From: Hamadaea flava
GTDB lineage: Bacteria > Actinomycetota > Actinomycetes > Mycobacteriales > Micromonosporaceae
Assembly: GCF_024172085.1 (NCBI RefSeq)
Contig: NZ_JAMZDZ010000001.1
Coordinates: 2,914,001 to 2,978,000 of the forward strand
Reading direction: 5' to 3'
DNA: 64,000 bases
This document shows positions 16,743 through 26,146 of the stretch, in pieces. The notes under the pieces were generated by a model. The model was given only the letters and a program-made list of their open reading frames with translations, did not search any database and had not been told where the DNA came from. How positions within the stretch are numbered: position 1 is the first letter of the stretch; every line of letters begins with the position of its first letter. Position numbers and translations under genes: made by a program.

Positions 16743-18689
16743 ATGGAACTGTCCGTCAAACAGCGCGCCGCCCTGGCGAGCATCTGCGACACGTTCGCCC
16801 CCGGCGACGGAGCCGGCCTGCCCTCGGCCAGCGAGATCGGCGCGGTCGACATCATGGCCGCGCTGGTCCTGCACAATCCGCGTACCGCTGAGGTGAAGCA
16901 GTTCTGCCAGCTGCTGAACGTCTGGGACTCCCCCGCCACCCAACTGCTCCTCGGCGGCGGCGCGCGACGGTTCTCCCAGCAGACCCAGCAGCGCCGCGAG
17001 CGGATGCTGCTCGCCCTGGCCGAGTCGGGCATGACCCGCAAACGCGCCATCTTCCAGGCCCTCAAGGGCGCCGCCACCCTGTCCTACTACATGGCACCCG
17101 GAGCTACCGGTCACTCGCCGCTATGGGACGCCATCGGTTATCCCGGCCCGCTCGGCACCCGGGCCGACGCCGCCGAGCCCCCGCTGACTCCCCTTCGCCC
17201 GGCCGGGGCGACCACTCTGGACTGTGACGTCGTCATCGTCGGGTCGGGCGCCGGCGGCGGCACGGCCGCGGCCGTCCTCGCCGGCCATGGGCTGAACGTG
17301 ATCGTGGTGGAGAAGGGCGAGTACTACGACGACAAGGACTTCGACGGCGGCGAACTGTCCGGGCTCTCCCGCCTGTACGCACCCGGCCCCGCCGCCACCG
17401 CCGAGGGTCAGCTGAGCCTGCTTCAGGGGCAGTGCCTCGGCGGTGGAACCGTCGTCAACTACACCACCTCGTTCCGCACCCCGCCCCGCGTACGCGAAGA
17501 GTGGGCGGCGTTGGGCGTACCGCAGTTCGCCACCGACGAATACGACCGCAGCCTCGACGCGGTGTGGTCAAGGCTCGGCGTCAACCGCGACCACGGCCAG
17601 ATCTCCTCCCGCGACGTACTGATGGAACGCGGACTGGCCAAGCTCGGCTGGCACGTCGACGAGATGCCGCGCAACGTCGACGGCTGCGACAACGGTGTCG
17701 AATGTGGCCGGTGTGGGCTCGGCTGCCGCCTCGGGGCCAAGCAGTCCACCGCCAAGACCTGGCTGGTCGACGCCCAGCAGTCCGGCGCGCGGCTCGTCGT
17801 CGGCGTCGACGTACGCACCGTCACCCTCCAAGCCGGCCGGGCCACCGGCATCGTCGGGCGTACCGCCGACGGGCATCCGGTGATCATCCACGCCCGTGCC
17901 GTGGTGGCCGCGGCCGGCAGTGTGCAGACGCCGGCCCTGCTCCGCCGGTCGGGGCTGACCAACCCGAACATCGGCCGCCACCTGCATCTGCACCCCGCGA
18001 CCGGCGTGTGGGGCGTATTCGACGAGGAAGTCCGGCCGTGGGAGGGTGGCATCCAGACCCGGTACTCCACCGAGCATGCCGACCTCGACGGCCACGGGTA
18101 CGGCGTCATCTACGAGACCGCCGCCACCAACCCGGCCACCGCCGTGTCGTTCATGAGCTGGACCGGCGCGCAGGCCCATCTGGACCAGATGCGGTCGCTG
18201 CCGAACCTCAGCGGGGTCGGCATCATCACCCGCGACCGCGACAGCGGACAGGTCAAGGTCGGCAGCGACGGCGAACCGGTGGTGCACTATCGCCTGTCCG
18301 CGTACGACGCGGCGCACATGCGGGCCGGGATCGAGGGCGGCGCCCGCATCGTCGAGGCGGCCGGCGCCCGCCGGCTCTTCTCCGGCCACCAGCGCGGCAC
18401 CATCTGGGAACGCGGCACGAGCTCCATCGACGACTTCATCCGGCAGACCGACTCCTTGGGCACCGCCCCCGGCCAGATCGCCATGGCCGCCCTGCACATC
18501 ATGGGCGCGGCCCGGATGGGCGGCAGCCCGGCGACCTCGGCCGCCGGGCCTGACGGCGCCACCTGGGAGGTCCCGAACCTGGTCCTCGCCGACGCGTCCA
18601 CTTTCCCGGCGTCGTTGGGCGTCAACCCGATGATCTCCGTGGAGGCCATCGCGTACATGAACGCCCAACGACTCGCCGCCGGGCTCTGA
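16743..18689 (+). CDS. GMC-family oxidoreductase, long-chain-alcohol-oxidase-like
   Basis: 648-residue FAD enzyme. A 155-residue N-terminal helical domain precedes the FAD-binding motif VIVGSGAGGGTAAAVLAGHG near residue 165. QGQCLGGGTVVNY is the second flavin motif. A cysteine cluster CDNGVECGRCGLGC falls near residue 315, and the end carries ALHIMGAARMGG and LGVNPMISVEA, where the His and Asn of the GMC active site lie. The N-terminal domain plus cysteine cluster is the architecture of plant and bacterial long-chain fatty alcohol oxidases rather than of cholesterol oxidase. It could oxidise a primary alcohol to the aldehyde that the neighbouring aldehyde dehydrogenase uses. No export signal. 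Confidence 0.82.
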   Translation: MELSVKQRAALASICDTFAPGDGAGLPSASEIGAVDIMAALVLHNPRTAEVKQFCQLLNVWDSPATQLLLGGGARRFSQQTQQRRERMLLALAESGMTRKRAIFQALKGAATLSYYMAPGATGHSPLWDAIGYPGPLGTRADAAEPPLTPLRPAGATTLDCDVVIVGSGAGGGTAAAVLAGHGLNVIVVEKGEYYDDKDFDGGELSGLSRLYAPGPAATAEGQLSLLQGQCLGGGTVVNYTTSFRTPPRVREEWAALGVPQFATDEYDRSLDAVWSRLGVNRDHGQISSRDVLMERGLAKLGWHVDEMPRNVDGCDNGVECGRCGLGCRLGAKQSTAKTWLVDAQQSGARLVVGVDVRTVTLQAGRATGIVGRTADGHPVIIHARAVVAAAGSVQTPALLRRSGLTNPNIGRHLHLHPATGVWGVFDEEVRPWEGGIQTRYSTEHADLDGHGYGVIYETAATNPATAVSFMSWTGAQAHLDQMRSLPNLSGVGIITRDRDSGQVKVGSDGEPVVHYRLSAYDAAHMRAGIEGGARIVEAAGARRLFSGHQRGTIWERGTSSIDDFIRQTDSLGTAPGQIAMAALHIMGAARMGGSPATSAAGPDGATWEVPNLVLADASTFPASLGVNPMISVEAIAYMNAQRLAAGL

Positions 18690-18693
18690 CGCG

Positions 18694-20841
18694 TTACTCG
18701 AACAGCTCGCCCCGGTCGGCCTTCTCGACCAGCAGCCGGGGCGGGCTGAACCGGTCGCCGTAGCGCTCCGCGAGCACCCGCGCGCGGGCGACGAAGCCGG
18801 GCAGCCCGCCTTCGTACTGGTTGATGTACTGCAGCACGCCGCCGGTCCAGGCCGGGTAGCCGATGCCCAGGATCGAGCCGACGTTGGCGTCGACCACCGA
18901 GTCCAGCACGCCTTCCTCGAGGCATCTCACCGACTCGACCGCCTCGATGAACAGCATCCGTTCCTTGAGGTCCTCGAAGGGGGTGTCGAGGTTCGTCCCG
19001 CCGAAGTTCTCCCGCAGTCCCGGCCACAGCCCGGCCCGCTTGCCCTCGCGATAGTCGTAGAACCCGGCGCCGCCCGAACGTCCGGGCCGGCCGAAGTCGT
19101 CGATCATCCGGTCGATGACCGCGTCGGCGGCATGCGGCTGCCAGGTGCCACCGGCGGCGACCGTCGCCGCCGCCGTCTCCTGCCGGATCTTGCGCGGCAG
19201 GGTCAGCGTCAGCTCGTCCATCAACGCGAGTACCGGCGCCGGGTAGCCGGCCTGGCTACTGGCCTGCTCGATGCTGGCCGCCGGAATCCCCTCGGCGAGC
19301 ATCGCCACGCCCTCGTTGGTGAACGTGCCGATGACCCGGCTGGTGAAGAAGCCGCGGCTGTCGTTGACGACGATCGGCGTCTTGCGCAGCCGATGCACGA
19401 CGCCCAGCGCCCGCTGCAGCGTGGCCTCGCTGGTCCGCTCGCCGCGGATCACCTCGACCAGTGGCATCTTGTCCACCGGCGAGAAGAAGTGCAGCCCGAC
19501 GAACTCGTCCGGCTTGCTGACGCCTTCGGCGAGCAGGGTGATCGGCAGGGTCGACGTGTTGGACGCGATCAACGCCTCCGGTGCGACCTGCTCGATCTCG
19601 GCGTACACCTTGTGCTTGAGGGCGGGATCCTCGAAGACCGCCTCGATGACGAGGTCGACGCCGGCCAGGTCCGCGAGGTCGTCCGTCGCGTGGATCCGGT
19701 CCAGCAGCGCGTCCTTATCGTCCGGTGTGGACAAACCCCGGGCGACCGCCTTGTCGAGCAGACCCACCGAGTACGCCTTGCCGCGCAGCGCCCCCTCGAC
19801 GGTCACGTCCTTGAGCACGACCTGCATACCCGCACGGGCGCACACGTACGCGATCGCGGCACCCATCATGCCCGCCCCGATGACCGCCACCCGCTGGATC
19901 GGCGGATGACCCTCGCCGCGGTCGCGCGACCCGGCCGTCTGCACGTCGAAGAAGAGCGCCTTGATCATGTTCTTCGAGATCTGGCCGGTGGCCAGTTCTG
20001 TGAAGTACCGGCCCTCGATGGTGAACGCGGTGTCCAGGTCGACCTGCGCACCCTCGACGGCGGCGGCCAGGATGTTGCGCGGCGCCGGATAGGGCGCGCC
20101 CTTGAGCTGCTGCCGCAGGATGGCGGCCATCGCCGGCAGTTGCGTGGCGAGCGCCGGAGTGGACGGAGTTCCGCCGGGCATCTTGTAACCCTTGCGGTCG
20201 TACGGCTGCGTCGCGTCGGGGTTCGCCGCGATGAACGCTCGGGCTGCGGCCATCATCGCTGCCTCGTCGGCGGCGAGTTCGTCGACCAGCCCGTTCGCCA
20301 GGGCGTCCTGCGGCCGGCGCCGCTGTCCGCGTACCAGCCAGTTGAGCAGTGCGTCAGCCACCCCCAGGAGCCGCACAGTACGCACGACGCCGCCGCAGCC
20401 GGGCAGTAGACCGAGGGTGACCTCGGGAAAGCCGATCTCGATCGCCGGGTTGTCGAGCACGACGCGGTGGTGGCAGCCCAGCGCGAGTTCCAGCCCGCCG
20501 CCGAGGGCCGACCCGTTGACGGCGGCCACGACCGGACGCCCGAGCGTCTCCAGCCGACGCACCGCGTCCTTGAGCATACGGGTGTTGGCAGTGGAGGACT
20601 CGGCGTCGGCCGGCGTCAGCCGCATCAGGGAGTCCAGGTCGCCGCCGGCGAAGAAGGTCTTCTTGGCGGAGGTGAGGATCACGCCGGTGATCTGGTCGCG
20701 CTCGGCTTCGAGCCGGTCCACCGTCGCCACGAGGCTCGCCCCGAACTCGTCGTTCATCACGTTCGCCGAACGCCCGGGGTGGTCGAGGGTGAGCAGCACG
20801 ATGCCGTCGTCGCCGCGCTCCCACCGGATTGTGTTGACCAT
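18694..20841 (-). CDS. fadB: FadB-type enoyl-CoA hydratase/3-hydroxyacyl-CoA dehydrogenase
   Basis: 715-residue bifunctional beta-oxidation protein. The N-terminal crotonase domain carries E118 (GGGLELALG) and E140 (GFPEVTLGLLPGCGG), matching the two catalytic glutamates of E. coli FadB. The NAD-binding domain begins at GAGMMG (residues 322-327) and the dehydrogenase histidine lies in FVGLHFFSPVDKMPLVEV. ATG 20841 has GAGGAG upstream. It starts 10 bases after the thiolase stop, forming a two-gene operon for the last three steps of beta-oxidation. Its 3' end is four bases from the convergent oxidase gene with no terminator between. Confidence 0.95.
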   Translation of the reverse strand: MVNTIRWERGDDGIVLLTLDHPGRSANVMNDEFGASLVATVDRLEAERDQITGVILTSAKKTFFAGGDLDSLMRLTPADAESSTANTRMLKDAVRRLETLGRPVVAAVNGSALGGGLELALGCHHRVVLDNPAIEIGFPEVTLGLLPGCGGVVRTVRLLGVADALLNWLVRGQRRRPQDALANGLVDELAADEAAMMAAARAFIAANPDATQPYDRKGYKMPGGTPSTPALATQLPAMAAILRQQLKGAPYPAPRNILAAAVEGAQVDLDTAFTIEGRYFTELATGQISKNMIKALFFDVQTAGSRDRGEGHPPIQRVAVIGAGMMGAAIAYVCARAGMQVVLKDVTVEGALRGKAYSVGLLDKAVARGLSTPDDKDALLDRIHATDDLADLAGVDLVIEAVFEDPALKHKVYAEIEQVAPEALIASNTSTLPITLLAEGVSKPDEFVGLHFFSPVDKMPLVEVIRGERTSEATLQRALGVVHRLRKTPIVVNDSRGFFTSRVIGTFTNEGVAMLAEGIPAASIEQASSQAGYPAPVLALMDELTLTLPRKIRQETAAATVAAGGTWQPHAADAVIDRMIDDFGRPGRSGGAGFYDYREGKRAGLWPGLRENFGGTNLDTPFEDLKERMLFIEAVESVRCLEEGVLDSVVDANVGSILGIGYPAWTGGVLQYINQYEGGLPGFVARARVLAERYGDRFSPPRLLVEKADRGELFE

Positions 20842-20851
20842 TCGTGACTCC

Positions 20852-22066
20852 TCAGATTCGTTCGATGACGGTCGCGATGCCCATGCCGCCACCGACGCAG
20901 AGCGTGGCGAGCCCGTAGCGACCACCGCGGCGCTCCAGCTCGTCGAGAAGCGTGCCGAGGATCATGCCGCCGGTGGCTCCCAGCGGGTGTCCCATCGCGA
21001 TGGCTCCACCGTTGACGTTGACGATGTCCATGCTCAGGCCCATGTCGGCGACGAACCGCAGGACCACGGCCGCGAACGCCTCGTTCATCTCGACGAGGTC
21101 CAGATCCGCCACGGTGAGGCCGGCCTTGGCCAGCGCCTTGCGGGTGGCCGGGGCCGGACCGGCGAGCATGATCGTCGGATCCGCGCCGCTGAGCGCGGTC
21201 GCGACGATGCGCGCCCGCGGCGTCAGGCCGGCGGCCTTCCCGGCCGCCTCGCTGCCCACGACCACCAGCGACGCGCCGTCGACGATGCCGGACGAGTTGC
21301 CCGCCGTGTGGACGTGGTTGATGGCCTCGACCCAGTGGTACTTCTGCAACGCCACAGCGTCGAAGCCCGCCTTCTCGCCGAGACCGGCGAAGGACGGGCG
21401 AAGCGCGGCGAGACCCGCGGCAGTCGAGTCCGCCCGGATGTGCTCGTCACGATCGAGCACGGTCAGCCCGTTGCGGTCCCGCACCGGCACCACCGAACGG
21501 GCGAAGTAGCCGTTGGCCCACGCCTTCGCCGCGCGGGCCTGCGACTGCAACGCGTATCCGTCCACGACGTCGCGGTCGTAACCGTCGAGGGTCGCGATGA
21601 GGTCCGCGCCGATGCCCTGCGGCACGAAGCCGGTGTCGAAGTTGGTCTCCGGGTCCTGCGCCCAGGCTCCACCGTCGGAGCCCATCGCGACCCGGGACAT
21701 CGACTCGACGCCGCCGGCGAGCACGAGATCCTCCCAGCCCGACCGCACCTTCTGCGCGGCGACGTTCACCGCCTCCAGGCCCGACGCGCAGAACCGGTTG
21801 AGCTGCACTCCGGCCACCGTGTCGGGCAGACCCGCGACGAGGGCGGCGGTCTTGGCGATGTCGGATCCCTGATCGCCCAGCGGGGACACCACCCCGAGCA
21901 CGATGTCGTCGATCACCTGTGGGTCCAGGCTCGGCAGCCGCCGCAGGGTCTCCTCGATCAGACCCACGACAAGCGAAACCGGCTTAACCCCATGCAGCGA
22001 TCCGTTCGGCTTTCCCCGGCCGCGTGGTGTGCGCAGCGCATCGTAGATGAACGCCTCGGTCGTCAT
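20852..22066 (-). CDS. fadA: acetyl-CoA acyltransferase (thiolase), FadA type
   Basis: 404-residue degradative thiolase that cleaves 3-ketoacyl-CoA. The nucleophile is C93 in [13 protein letters not shown]. The histidine lies in [18 protein letters not shown] and the second cysteine in [13 protein letters not shown] 22066 has AAGGAG eight bases upstream and is preferred over the in-frame TTG at 22072. It is the first gene of the fadA-fadB operon and is divergent from a double-headed TetR gene. The separation from that gene (184 bases) makes local repression likely. Confidence 0.95.
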   Translation of the reverse strand: MTTEAFIYDALRTPRGRGKPNGSLHGVKPVSLVVGLIEETLRRLPSLDPQVIDDIVLGVVSPLGDQGSDIAKTAALVAGLPDTVAGVQLNRFCASGLEAVNVAAQKVRSGWEDLVLAGGVESMSRVAMGSDGGAWAQDPETNFDTGFVPQGIGADLIATLDGYDRDVVDGYALQSQARAAKAWANGYFARSVVPVRDRNGLTVLDRDEHIRADSTAAGLAALRPSFAGLGEKAGFDAVALQKYHWVEAINHVHTAGNSSGIVDGASLVVVGSEAAGKAAGLTPRARIVATALSGADPTIMLAGPAPATRKALAKAGLTVADLDLVEMNEAFAAVVLRFVADMGLSMDIVNVNGGAIAMGHPLGATGGMILGTLLDELERRGGRYGLATLCVGGGMGIATVIERI

Positions 22067-22104
22067 GGCCAAGCTCCTTGCTGCTCACCCGAATGCGAAT
22101 TCAG

Positions 22105-22250
22105 CCTAACTTTCGTTGAGCCCGCCGCCGGTTGTCAAGCGATCCCGGTGCCCGAAGCCCGCTGGCCGCCCTCGACCCTGCCGATCAATAGCGGGCGAGA
22201 AGTCGGCTGGCTGTCGCGACCTTTCCGCGAGGTGGCGCTAACGTATACGG
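22105..22250. promoter_or_regulatory. divergent control region of thiolase operon and double TetR gene
   Basis: CTAACTTTCGTTGAG (22106-22120) is a partial dyad 40 bases upstream of the thiolase start; on the minus strand it gives GAAAGTTAG then GGCT, where TAGGCT can serve as -10. On the plus strand TAACGT (22239-22244) lies six bases before the GTG at 22251, consistent with a leaderless TetR transcript. Confidence 0.45.
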
Positions 22251-23441
22251 GTGCGACCAGCAGCCAGCGGCGAAGCCCCCGTAGCGACCAAGCGGCCGAA
22301 GGACCGCAAGGACCGCATCGCGCTGGCCGGCGCCGAGCTGTTCTGCGAGCGGGGATACCACCGCGTCTCCGTCGACGAGATCGCCGCCGTCGTCGGCATC
22401 AGCGGCCCCGCCGTCTACCGGCACTTCCCCAACAAGTACGCCATCCTCGTCCACGCCACCCGGGAGGTCGTCGGCGCGCTGCTCACCGCGACCGCCGACC
22501 CGCACGCGACCACCGCCGAGGGCGTCCTGAACGAGCAGCTCGCCGCGCTGGCCGGCGTCGCCGTCGGCAAGCGGCGCGTGGCCGGGCTCTACCAATGGGA
22601 ACGCCGCTACCTCACCTCGGAGCATCGGCGCGAGTTCGCCGCCATCCTGGCGACCCTGGTCGGCCGCCTCGCCGGACCCCTGCGCGAACTACGGCCCGAG
22701 CTGACCGCCGGGCAGGCCGACCTCCTGGTCAACGCCGCGCTCAGCGCGTTCGGCAGCGTATCCACCCACCGCGCCACGGCGACCGGCACCGAACAACTGC
22801 TCACCCGGATCGCCTGGACGCTCCTACGGGCGGACGCGCCCCAGTCGCCGCCGTCGGAGCAGACCACGCCACCCACCACACCGGTACGCCCGTCGTCGCG
22901 CCGTGAACTGCTGCTGACCGAAGCGATCCGGCTGTTCCACCGCCACGGCTATCACGCCGTCGCGGTCGAGGACATCGGCCGCGCCGCCGGGATGCAGGCC
23001 TCCAGCGTGTACCGATACTTCCCCAGCAAGGCCGACCTGCTCGCCGCCGCCTACTACCGGGCCACCGACCGCCTCGGCGGCGCCACGACCGCCGCGATCG
23101 CCGAGGCCAGTGATCCCGTCGACGCCCTGCACCGAGTCGTGCACGCGTACGCCGCCTTCGCCTTCGCGCAGAGCGATCTCGTCGCGGTCTACCTGGCGGA
23201 GAACAACAACCTGCCCGACGAGGACCGCCACCAACTCCGGGGAGCACAGCGCTCGAACGTCGAGGAATGGGTGCAACTCGTCGTCGCCGTACGCCCGGAG
23301 CTGCCGGTCGCCGACGCGCGCGTACTCGTGCACGCCGTGCTCAACGTCATCACCGACATCGGCCGGCTCGGCCGCTTCGACAGCGCCGCAGGCTACGACG
23401 AGCAGACAGCCCGCCTCGCCCTCACGGTGCTGCAGGCCTGA
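22251..23441 (+). CDS. double-headed TetR-family regulator (two TetR units fused)
   Basis: 396-residue protein with two complete TetR units. HTH 1 lies near residues 18-65 (AGAELFCERGYHRVSVDEIA, then YRHFPNKYAIL) and HTH 2 near 215-265 (AIRLFHRHGYHAVAVEDIG, then VYRYFPSKADLL), joined by a Pro/Thr/Ser linker around residues 190-205. TetR proteins normally act as dimers of about 200 residues, so this chain may work as a built-in dimer or bridge two sites. GTG 22251 with TAACGT six bases upstream suggests a leaderless message. It is divergent from the fadA-fadB operon, and a paralogue follows directly. Confidence 0.88.
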   Translation: MRPAASGEAPVATKRPKDRKDRIALAGAELFCERGYHRVSVDEIAAVVGISGPAVYRHFPNKYAILVHATREVVGALLTATADPHATTAEGVLNEQLAALAGVAVGKRRVAGLYQWERRYLTSEHRREFAAILATLVGRLAGPLRELRPELTAGQADLLVNAALSAFGSVSTHRATATGTEQLLTRIAWTLLRADAPQSPPSEQTTPPTTPVRPSSRRELLLTEAIRLFHRHGYHAVAVEDIGRAAGMQASSVYRYFPSKADLLAAAYYRATDRLGGATTAAIAEASDPVDALHRVVHAYAAFAFAQSDLVAVYLAENNNLPDEDRHQLRGAQRSNVEEWVQLVVAVRPELPVADARVLVHAVLNVITDIGRLGRFDSAAGYDEQTARLALTVLQA

Positions 23442-23539
23442 ACCAGCCGACCCCGGCCGGGACTTCGAGGGCGTACCGGGTGCTGTGATTGACTAGCAGG
23501 CATGGTCTTGTGTCCGCCCACGTCGGCTCGAGGGATGCT

Positions 23540-24703
23540 GTGACCACCGGGCCGACGGCGGCCACCCGACCGCGCAACCGCAAGCAGGTCATCGTCGACG
23601 CGGCCGGTCAGGTGTTCAGCGAACGCGGGTATCACGCGGCGTCCATGGAGGAGATCGCCGCCGTCGTGGGGATCAGCGCGGCCGCGCTGTACCGGCACTT
23701 CCCCAACAAGTACGCCCTGTTCGCCGAGTGCGCCAACATCATGGTGGACAAGCTCGTCGCGGCGGTCGACGACTGGGGCCCTGCGGCGGAACTGCGGGAC
23801 GTGCTCGTCGCCCTCACTCGGGTGACCGTCTCGCACCGTGCGTCGGGCGGCCTCTACCGGTGGGAGGCCCGCTACCTCGAACGCGAGGACCGACGCCGCC
23901 TGCGGACGAAGTTCGGGCACGTCGTGGGCCGAGTGACCGAACTGGTCCGGCGCGAGTACCCGTTGCCCGACGAACGTCTGCGAGCCGTGGCGGCCCTCGG
24001 CGTGATCGGGTCCATCACGATGCACCACACCTCGATCGCCCAGCGGCGTACCGAGGAACTGTTGCTGGCCTCCGCGACCCAGGTCGTCGCGACCGATCCG
24101 ACGGCGGTCGCCGGCACCGCGCGGCAGGTCGAACTGCCCGCCCAGCCTGTGCCGCGTACGCGGCGTGCCGAGATCCTCGCGGCGGCCATCCCGTTGTTCG
24201 CCCGGGACGGGTTCGCCAACGTCACCAACGCGCAGATCGCTCAGGCGGTGGGGCTCGCACCGTCGGCGATCTACCGGCAATACCCCGGCAAGGTCGACAT
24301 CCTGGTCGCCGCCTGCCTGCAAGCGGCGGCACTGCTCGAACAGGCCGTGGAACGCAGCCTCCATCAGGCAACCGATCCCCGGCAGGCCGTCGTCGCGCTG
24401 GCGGCGGCGTACGTGGCTTATTGCTTCGAGCACAACGCGCTCAACAGCGTCGCCGAAGCCGAGGTCGCCGGCCTGCCGGCGGATCTCCAGCGGCCGGTGA
24501 TCCTCGCCCAGCGCGAACACATCGCCGTCTGGGAGCACCAGCTGCGGACGGTACGCCCGGAGCTGGACTCCCGGCAGGCTCGGCTGCTGGTCCACGCCGG
24601 CTTCGGCGTGGTGGTGGAGGCCGGGCGTGCACTGCGCTGGCAGGACGCGCCCGGCCATCGGGACGCGGTCACCGCTCTGGTGACCGGTGCCCTGACGCTC
24701 TGA
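23540..24703 (+). CDS. double-headed TetR-family regulator, paralogue of preceding gene
   Basis: About 387 residues with the same two-unit design. HTH 1 contains AGQVFSERGYHAASMEEIA and YRHFPNKYALF; HTH 2 contains AIPLFARDGFANVTNAQIA and YRQYPGKVDIL. The first unit is clearly similar to that of the previous protein (EIAAVVGIS, YRHFPNKYA). I choose GTG 23540 because GAGGG lies upstream and the fold starts soon after; TTG 23489 and GTG 23510 are alternatives. It is convergent with and 28 bases from the lcp gene. TetR regulators next to lcp are known in Gordonia (LcpR), so control of lcp is plausible; these are twice the usual size. Confidence 0.85.
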   Translation: MTTGPTAATRPRNRKQVIVDAAGQVFSERGYHAASMEEIAAVVGISAAALYRHFPNKYALFAECANIMVDKLVAAVDDWGPAAELRDVLVALTRVTVSHRASGGLYRWEARYLEREDRRRLRTKFGHVVGRVTELVRREYPLPDERLRAVAALGVIGSITMHHTSIAQRRTEELLLASATQVVATDPTAVAGTARQVELPAQPVPRTRRAEILAAAIPLFARDGFANVTNAQIAQAVGLAPSAIYRQYPGKVDILVAACLQAAALLEQAVERSLHQATDPRQAVVALAAAYVAYCFEHNALNSVAEAEVAGLPADLQRPVILAQREHIAVWEHQLRTVRPELDSRQARLLVHAGFGVVVEAGRALRWQDAPGHRDAVTALVTGALTL

Positions 24704-24731
24704 ACGGTCAGACTCCTGAACCGGCATCGGC

Positions 24732-25949
24732 TCAGGCGCCGGGCCGGTTCCCCGTCGGAATGGTGATCGGGGTGTAGCTCGTCGACGTGCCGTTGTTGAG
24801 GAACAGCATCGCCAGGCCGCGGATGAACTGGTCGAAGAGGGAAAACCCTTCGGGCATGATCGGCGACAGCCCTTCACGGAACAGCACGTACGCCGGCCAG
24901 CCGACCTCGATCACGCCCCGCGAGATGAAATCGCGCGGCAGCTTCAGCCAGTTGCCGATCTTGTCGCTGAGCACGTAGCGCGAGAACTCCCGCTGGAATC
25001 CTTTGGTCACGCCCAGGTCGACCGACGAGGTCAGGTTCAGCAGGATGTTGGCCAGGTCGATGCCTTCCGGCGTCGCGCCGAGCAGCGGCGTCAGCACGTA
25101 CTGCGACTGCTCGTCCGCGGCGGCCCAGGTCGCCGGGATGAACTCGTCCCGCACGCCCAGCAGGTGCAGCGCGACCTGCCACATGTGCAGGTACGCCGCC
25201 TCCTCCGCCGCCGACATCTTCAGCCCGAAGCTGCGCCACTCCAGCAGCTTGCGGTGCACGTAGGTGCCCAGGCTGTGGAAGGTGATCAGGATGTCGCCGT
25301 TGCTGATCGGGATGGGGTTGTCCGTGACAGCCCGCCACTGCGCCGACTGCGGCAGCAGGTGCCGCACCGCGGCGTGGGTCAGGCGGGTCTTGGTGGAGGT
25401 GACCACGAAGTGGCCGGTGGGCTTGAAGGCGTCGACTGCGCTGAGGTCGTAGCCGTAGGTGAAGGTCTTGGCCGCCCGCATCTTCATGCCGGCGCCGCCC
25501 TCGGACCAGTAGACGTTGCGGGCCTCGCGCGGGATCACCGTGCTCATGATGCCGCTGCCCAGGCCGTACAGCAGGAACAGGTACATGCTCATGCGCTTGT
25601 TGAACTGGGCGGCGAGGTCCAGCTTGGCCTGGTCCGCCCACGACGGCAGCTTGTTGTAGGTCGTGAGGTAGCTGGTGAGCTGGGCGGGCAGGCCGCTGGG
25701 CAACGGGTCGCCGTTCTTGACCCACGACTGGAACGCGGTGTTGACTCCCGGGATCTGATTGCTGTCCAGCAGCGAGGCGAGCAGCGGGTCGGTGGCGTCG
25801 TCCCAGACGTCCCACGGGTCGGTGACCGTGTCGGTCCCGGCGATCGAGTCGGCGGACGACCACGCCCATGCCTTCGGAGCTTCCGTCGCAGCTACCAGAC
25901 CCAGCGCGGCACCGAGGGTCAGGATGCTTCTTCTGCTGAGATTTTGCAT
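24732..25949 (-). CDS. lcp: latex-clearing protein, rubber oxygenase (DUF2236/MpaB superfamily)
   Basis: 405-residue secreted heme b dioxygenase that cleaves cis-1,4-polyisoprene to oligomers with aldehyde and ketone ends. The N-terminus has a twin-arginine motif SRRSILTLG, a hydrophobic stretch and AWA cleavage-like residues, indicating folded export. Residues known from Streptomyces sp. K30 Lcp all have counterparts, six residues earlier: E142 (E148), R158-x-x-K161-T162 (R164, K167, T168), the proximal heme ligand H192 (H198) and R196 (R202); H225 corresponds to H232. Length matches the family. A 197-base gap with AT-rich sequence lies upstream, and a double TetR gene is convergent at its 3' end. 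No reading-frame damage is seen. Confidence 0.95.
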   Translation of the reverse strand: MQNLSRRSILTLGAALGLVAATEAPKAWAWSSADSIAGTDTVTDPWDVWDDATDPLLASLLDSNQIPGVNTAFQSWVKNGDPLPSGLPAQLTSYLTTYNKLPSWADQAKLDLAAQFNKRMSMYLFLLYGLGSGIMSTVIPREARNVYWSEGGAGMKMRAAKTFTYGYDLSAVDAFKPTGHFVVTSTKTRLTHAAVRHLLPQSAQWRAVTDNPIPISNGDILITFHSLGTYVHRKLLEWRSFGLKMSAAEEAAYLHMWQVALHLLGVRDEFIPATWAAADEQSQYVLTPLLGATPEGIDLANILLNLTSSVDLGVTKGFQREFSRYVLSDKIGNWLKLPRDFISRGVIEVGWPAYVLFREGLSPIMPEGFSLFDQFIRGLAMLFLNNGTSTSYTPITIPTGNRPGA

Positions 25950-26146
25950 TCGCGCACCTACCTACCGGTCGGCCGGACGTTGCCTTGAGCACCGGCTTGT
26001 GGCAACGATACGAGCAGGTTTCAAGTCATCCGGTCATGTGATTTTCTATTAACATAGAGGAGGGTGACTCGACCGGCAAGAGGGCATGTTCGAGGTGATT
26101 GCCATCCATCGACTTCGAGCTGAGACCGCCGCGGGCGGAACCGTCC
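25950..26146 (-). promoter_or_regulatory. probable lcp promoter region
   Basis: This 197-base gap separates the lcp start from the end of the upstream alcohol dehydrogenase gene. It contains the only AT-rich patch nearby (TTTTCTATTAACATA, 26042-26056), which on the minus strand gives TATGTTAAT-like -10 candidates. TAGGTAGGTG just before the start can act as a weak ribosome site. I found no convincing long palindrome. Confidence 0.4.

Noticed and set aside
22251-24703. The double TetR proteins as artefacts of two genes fused by a sequencing error
   Set aside because: Two neighbouring paralogues show the same two-unit layout with an in-frame linker, so independent errors are unlikely.
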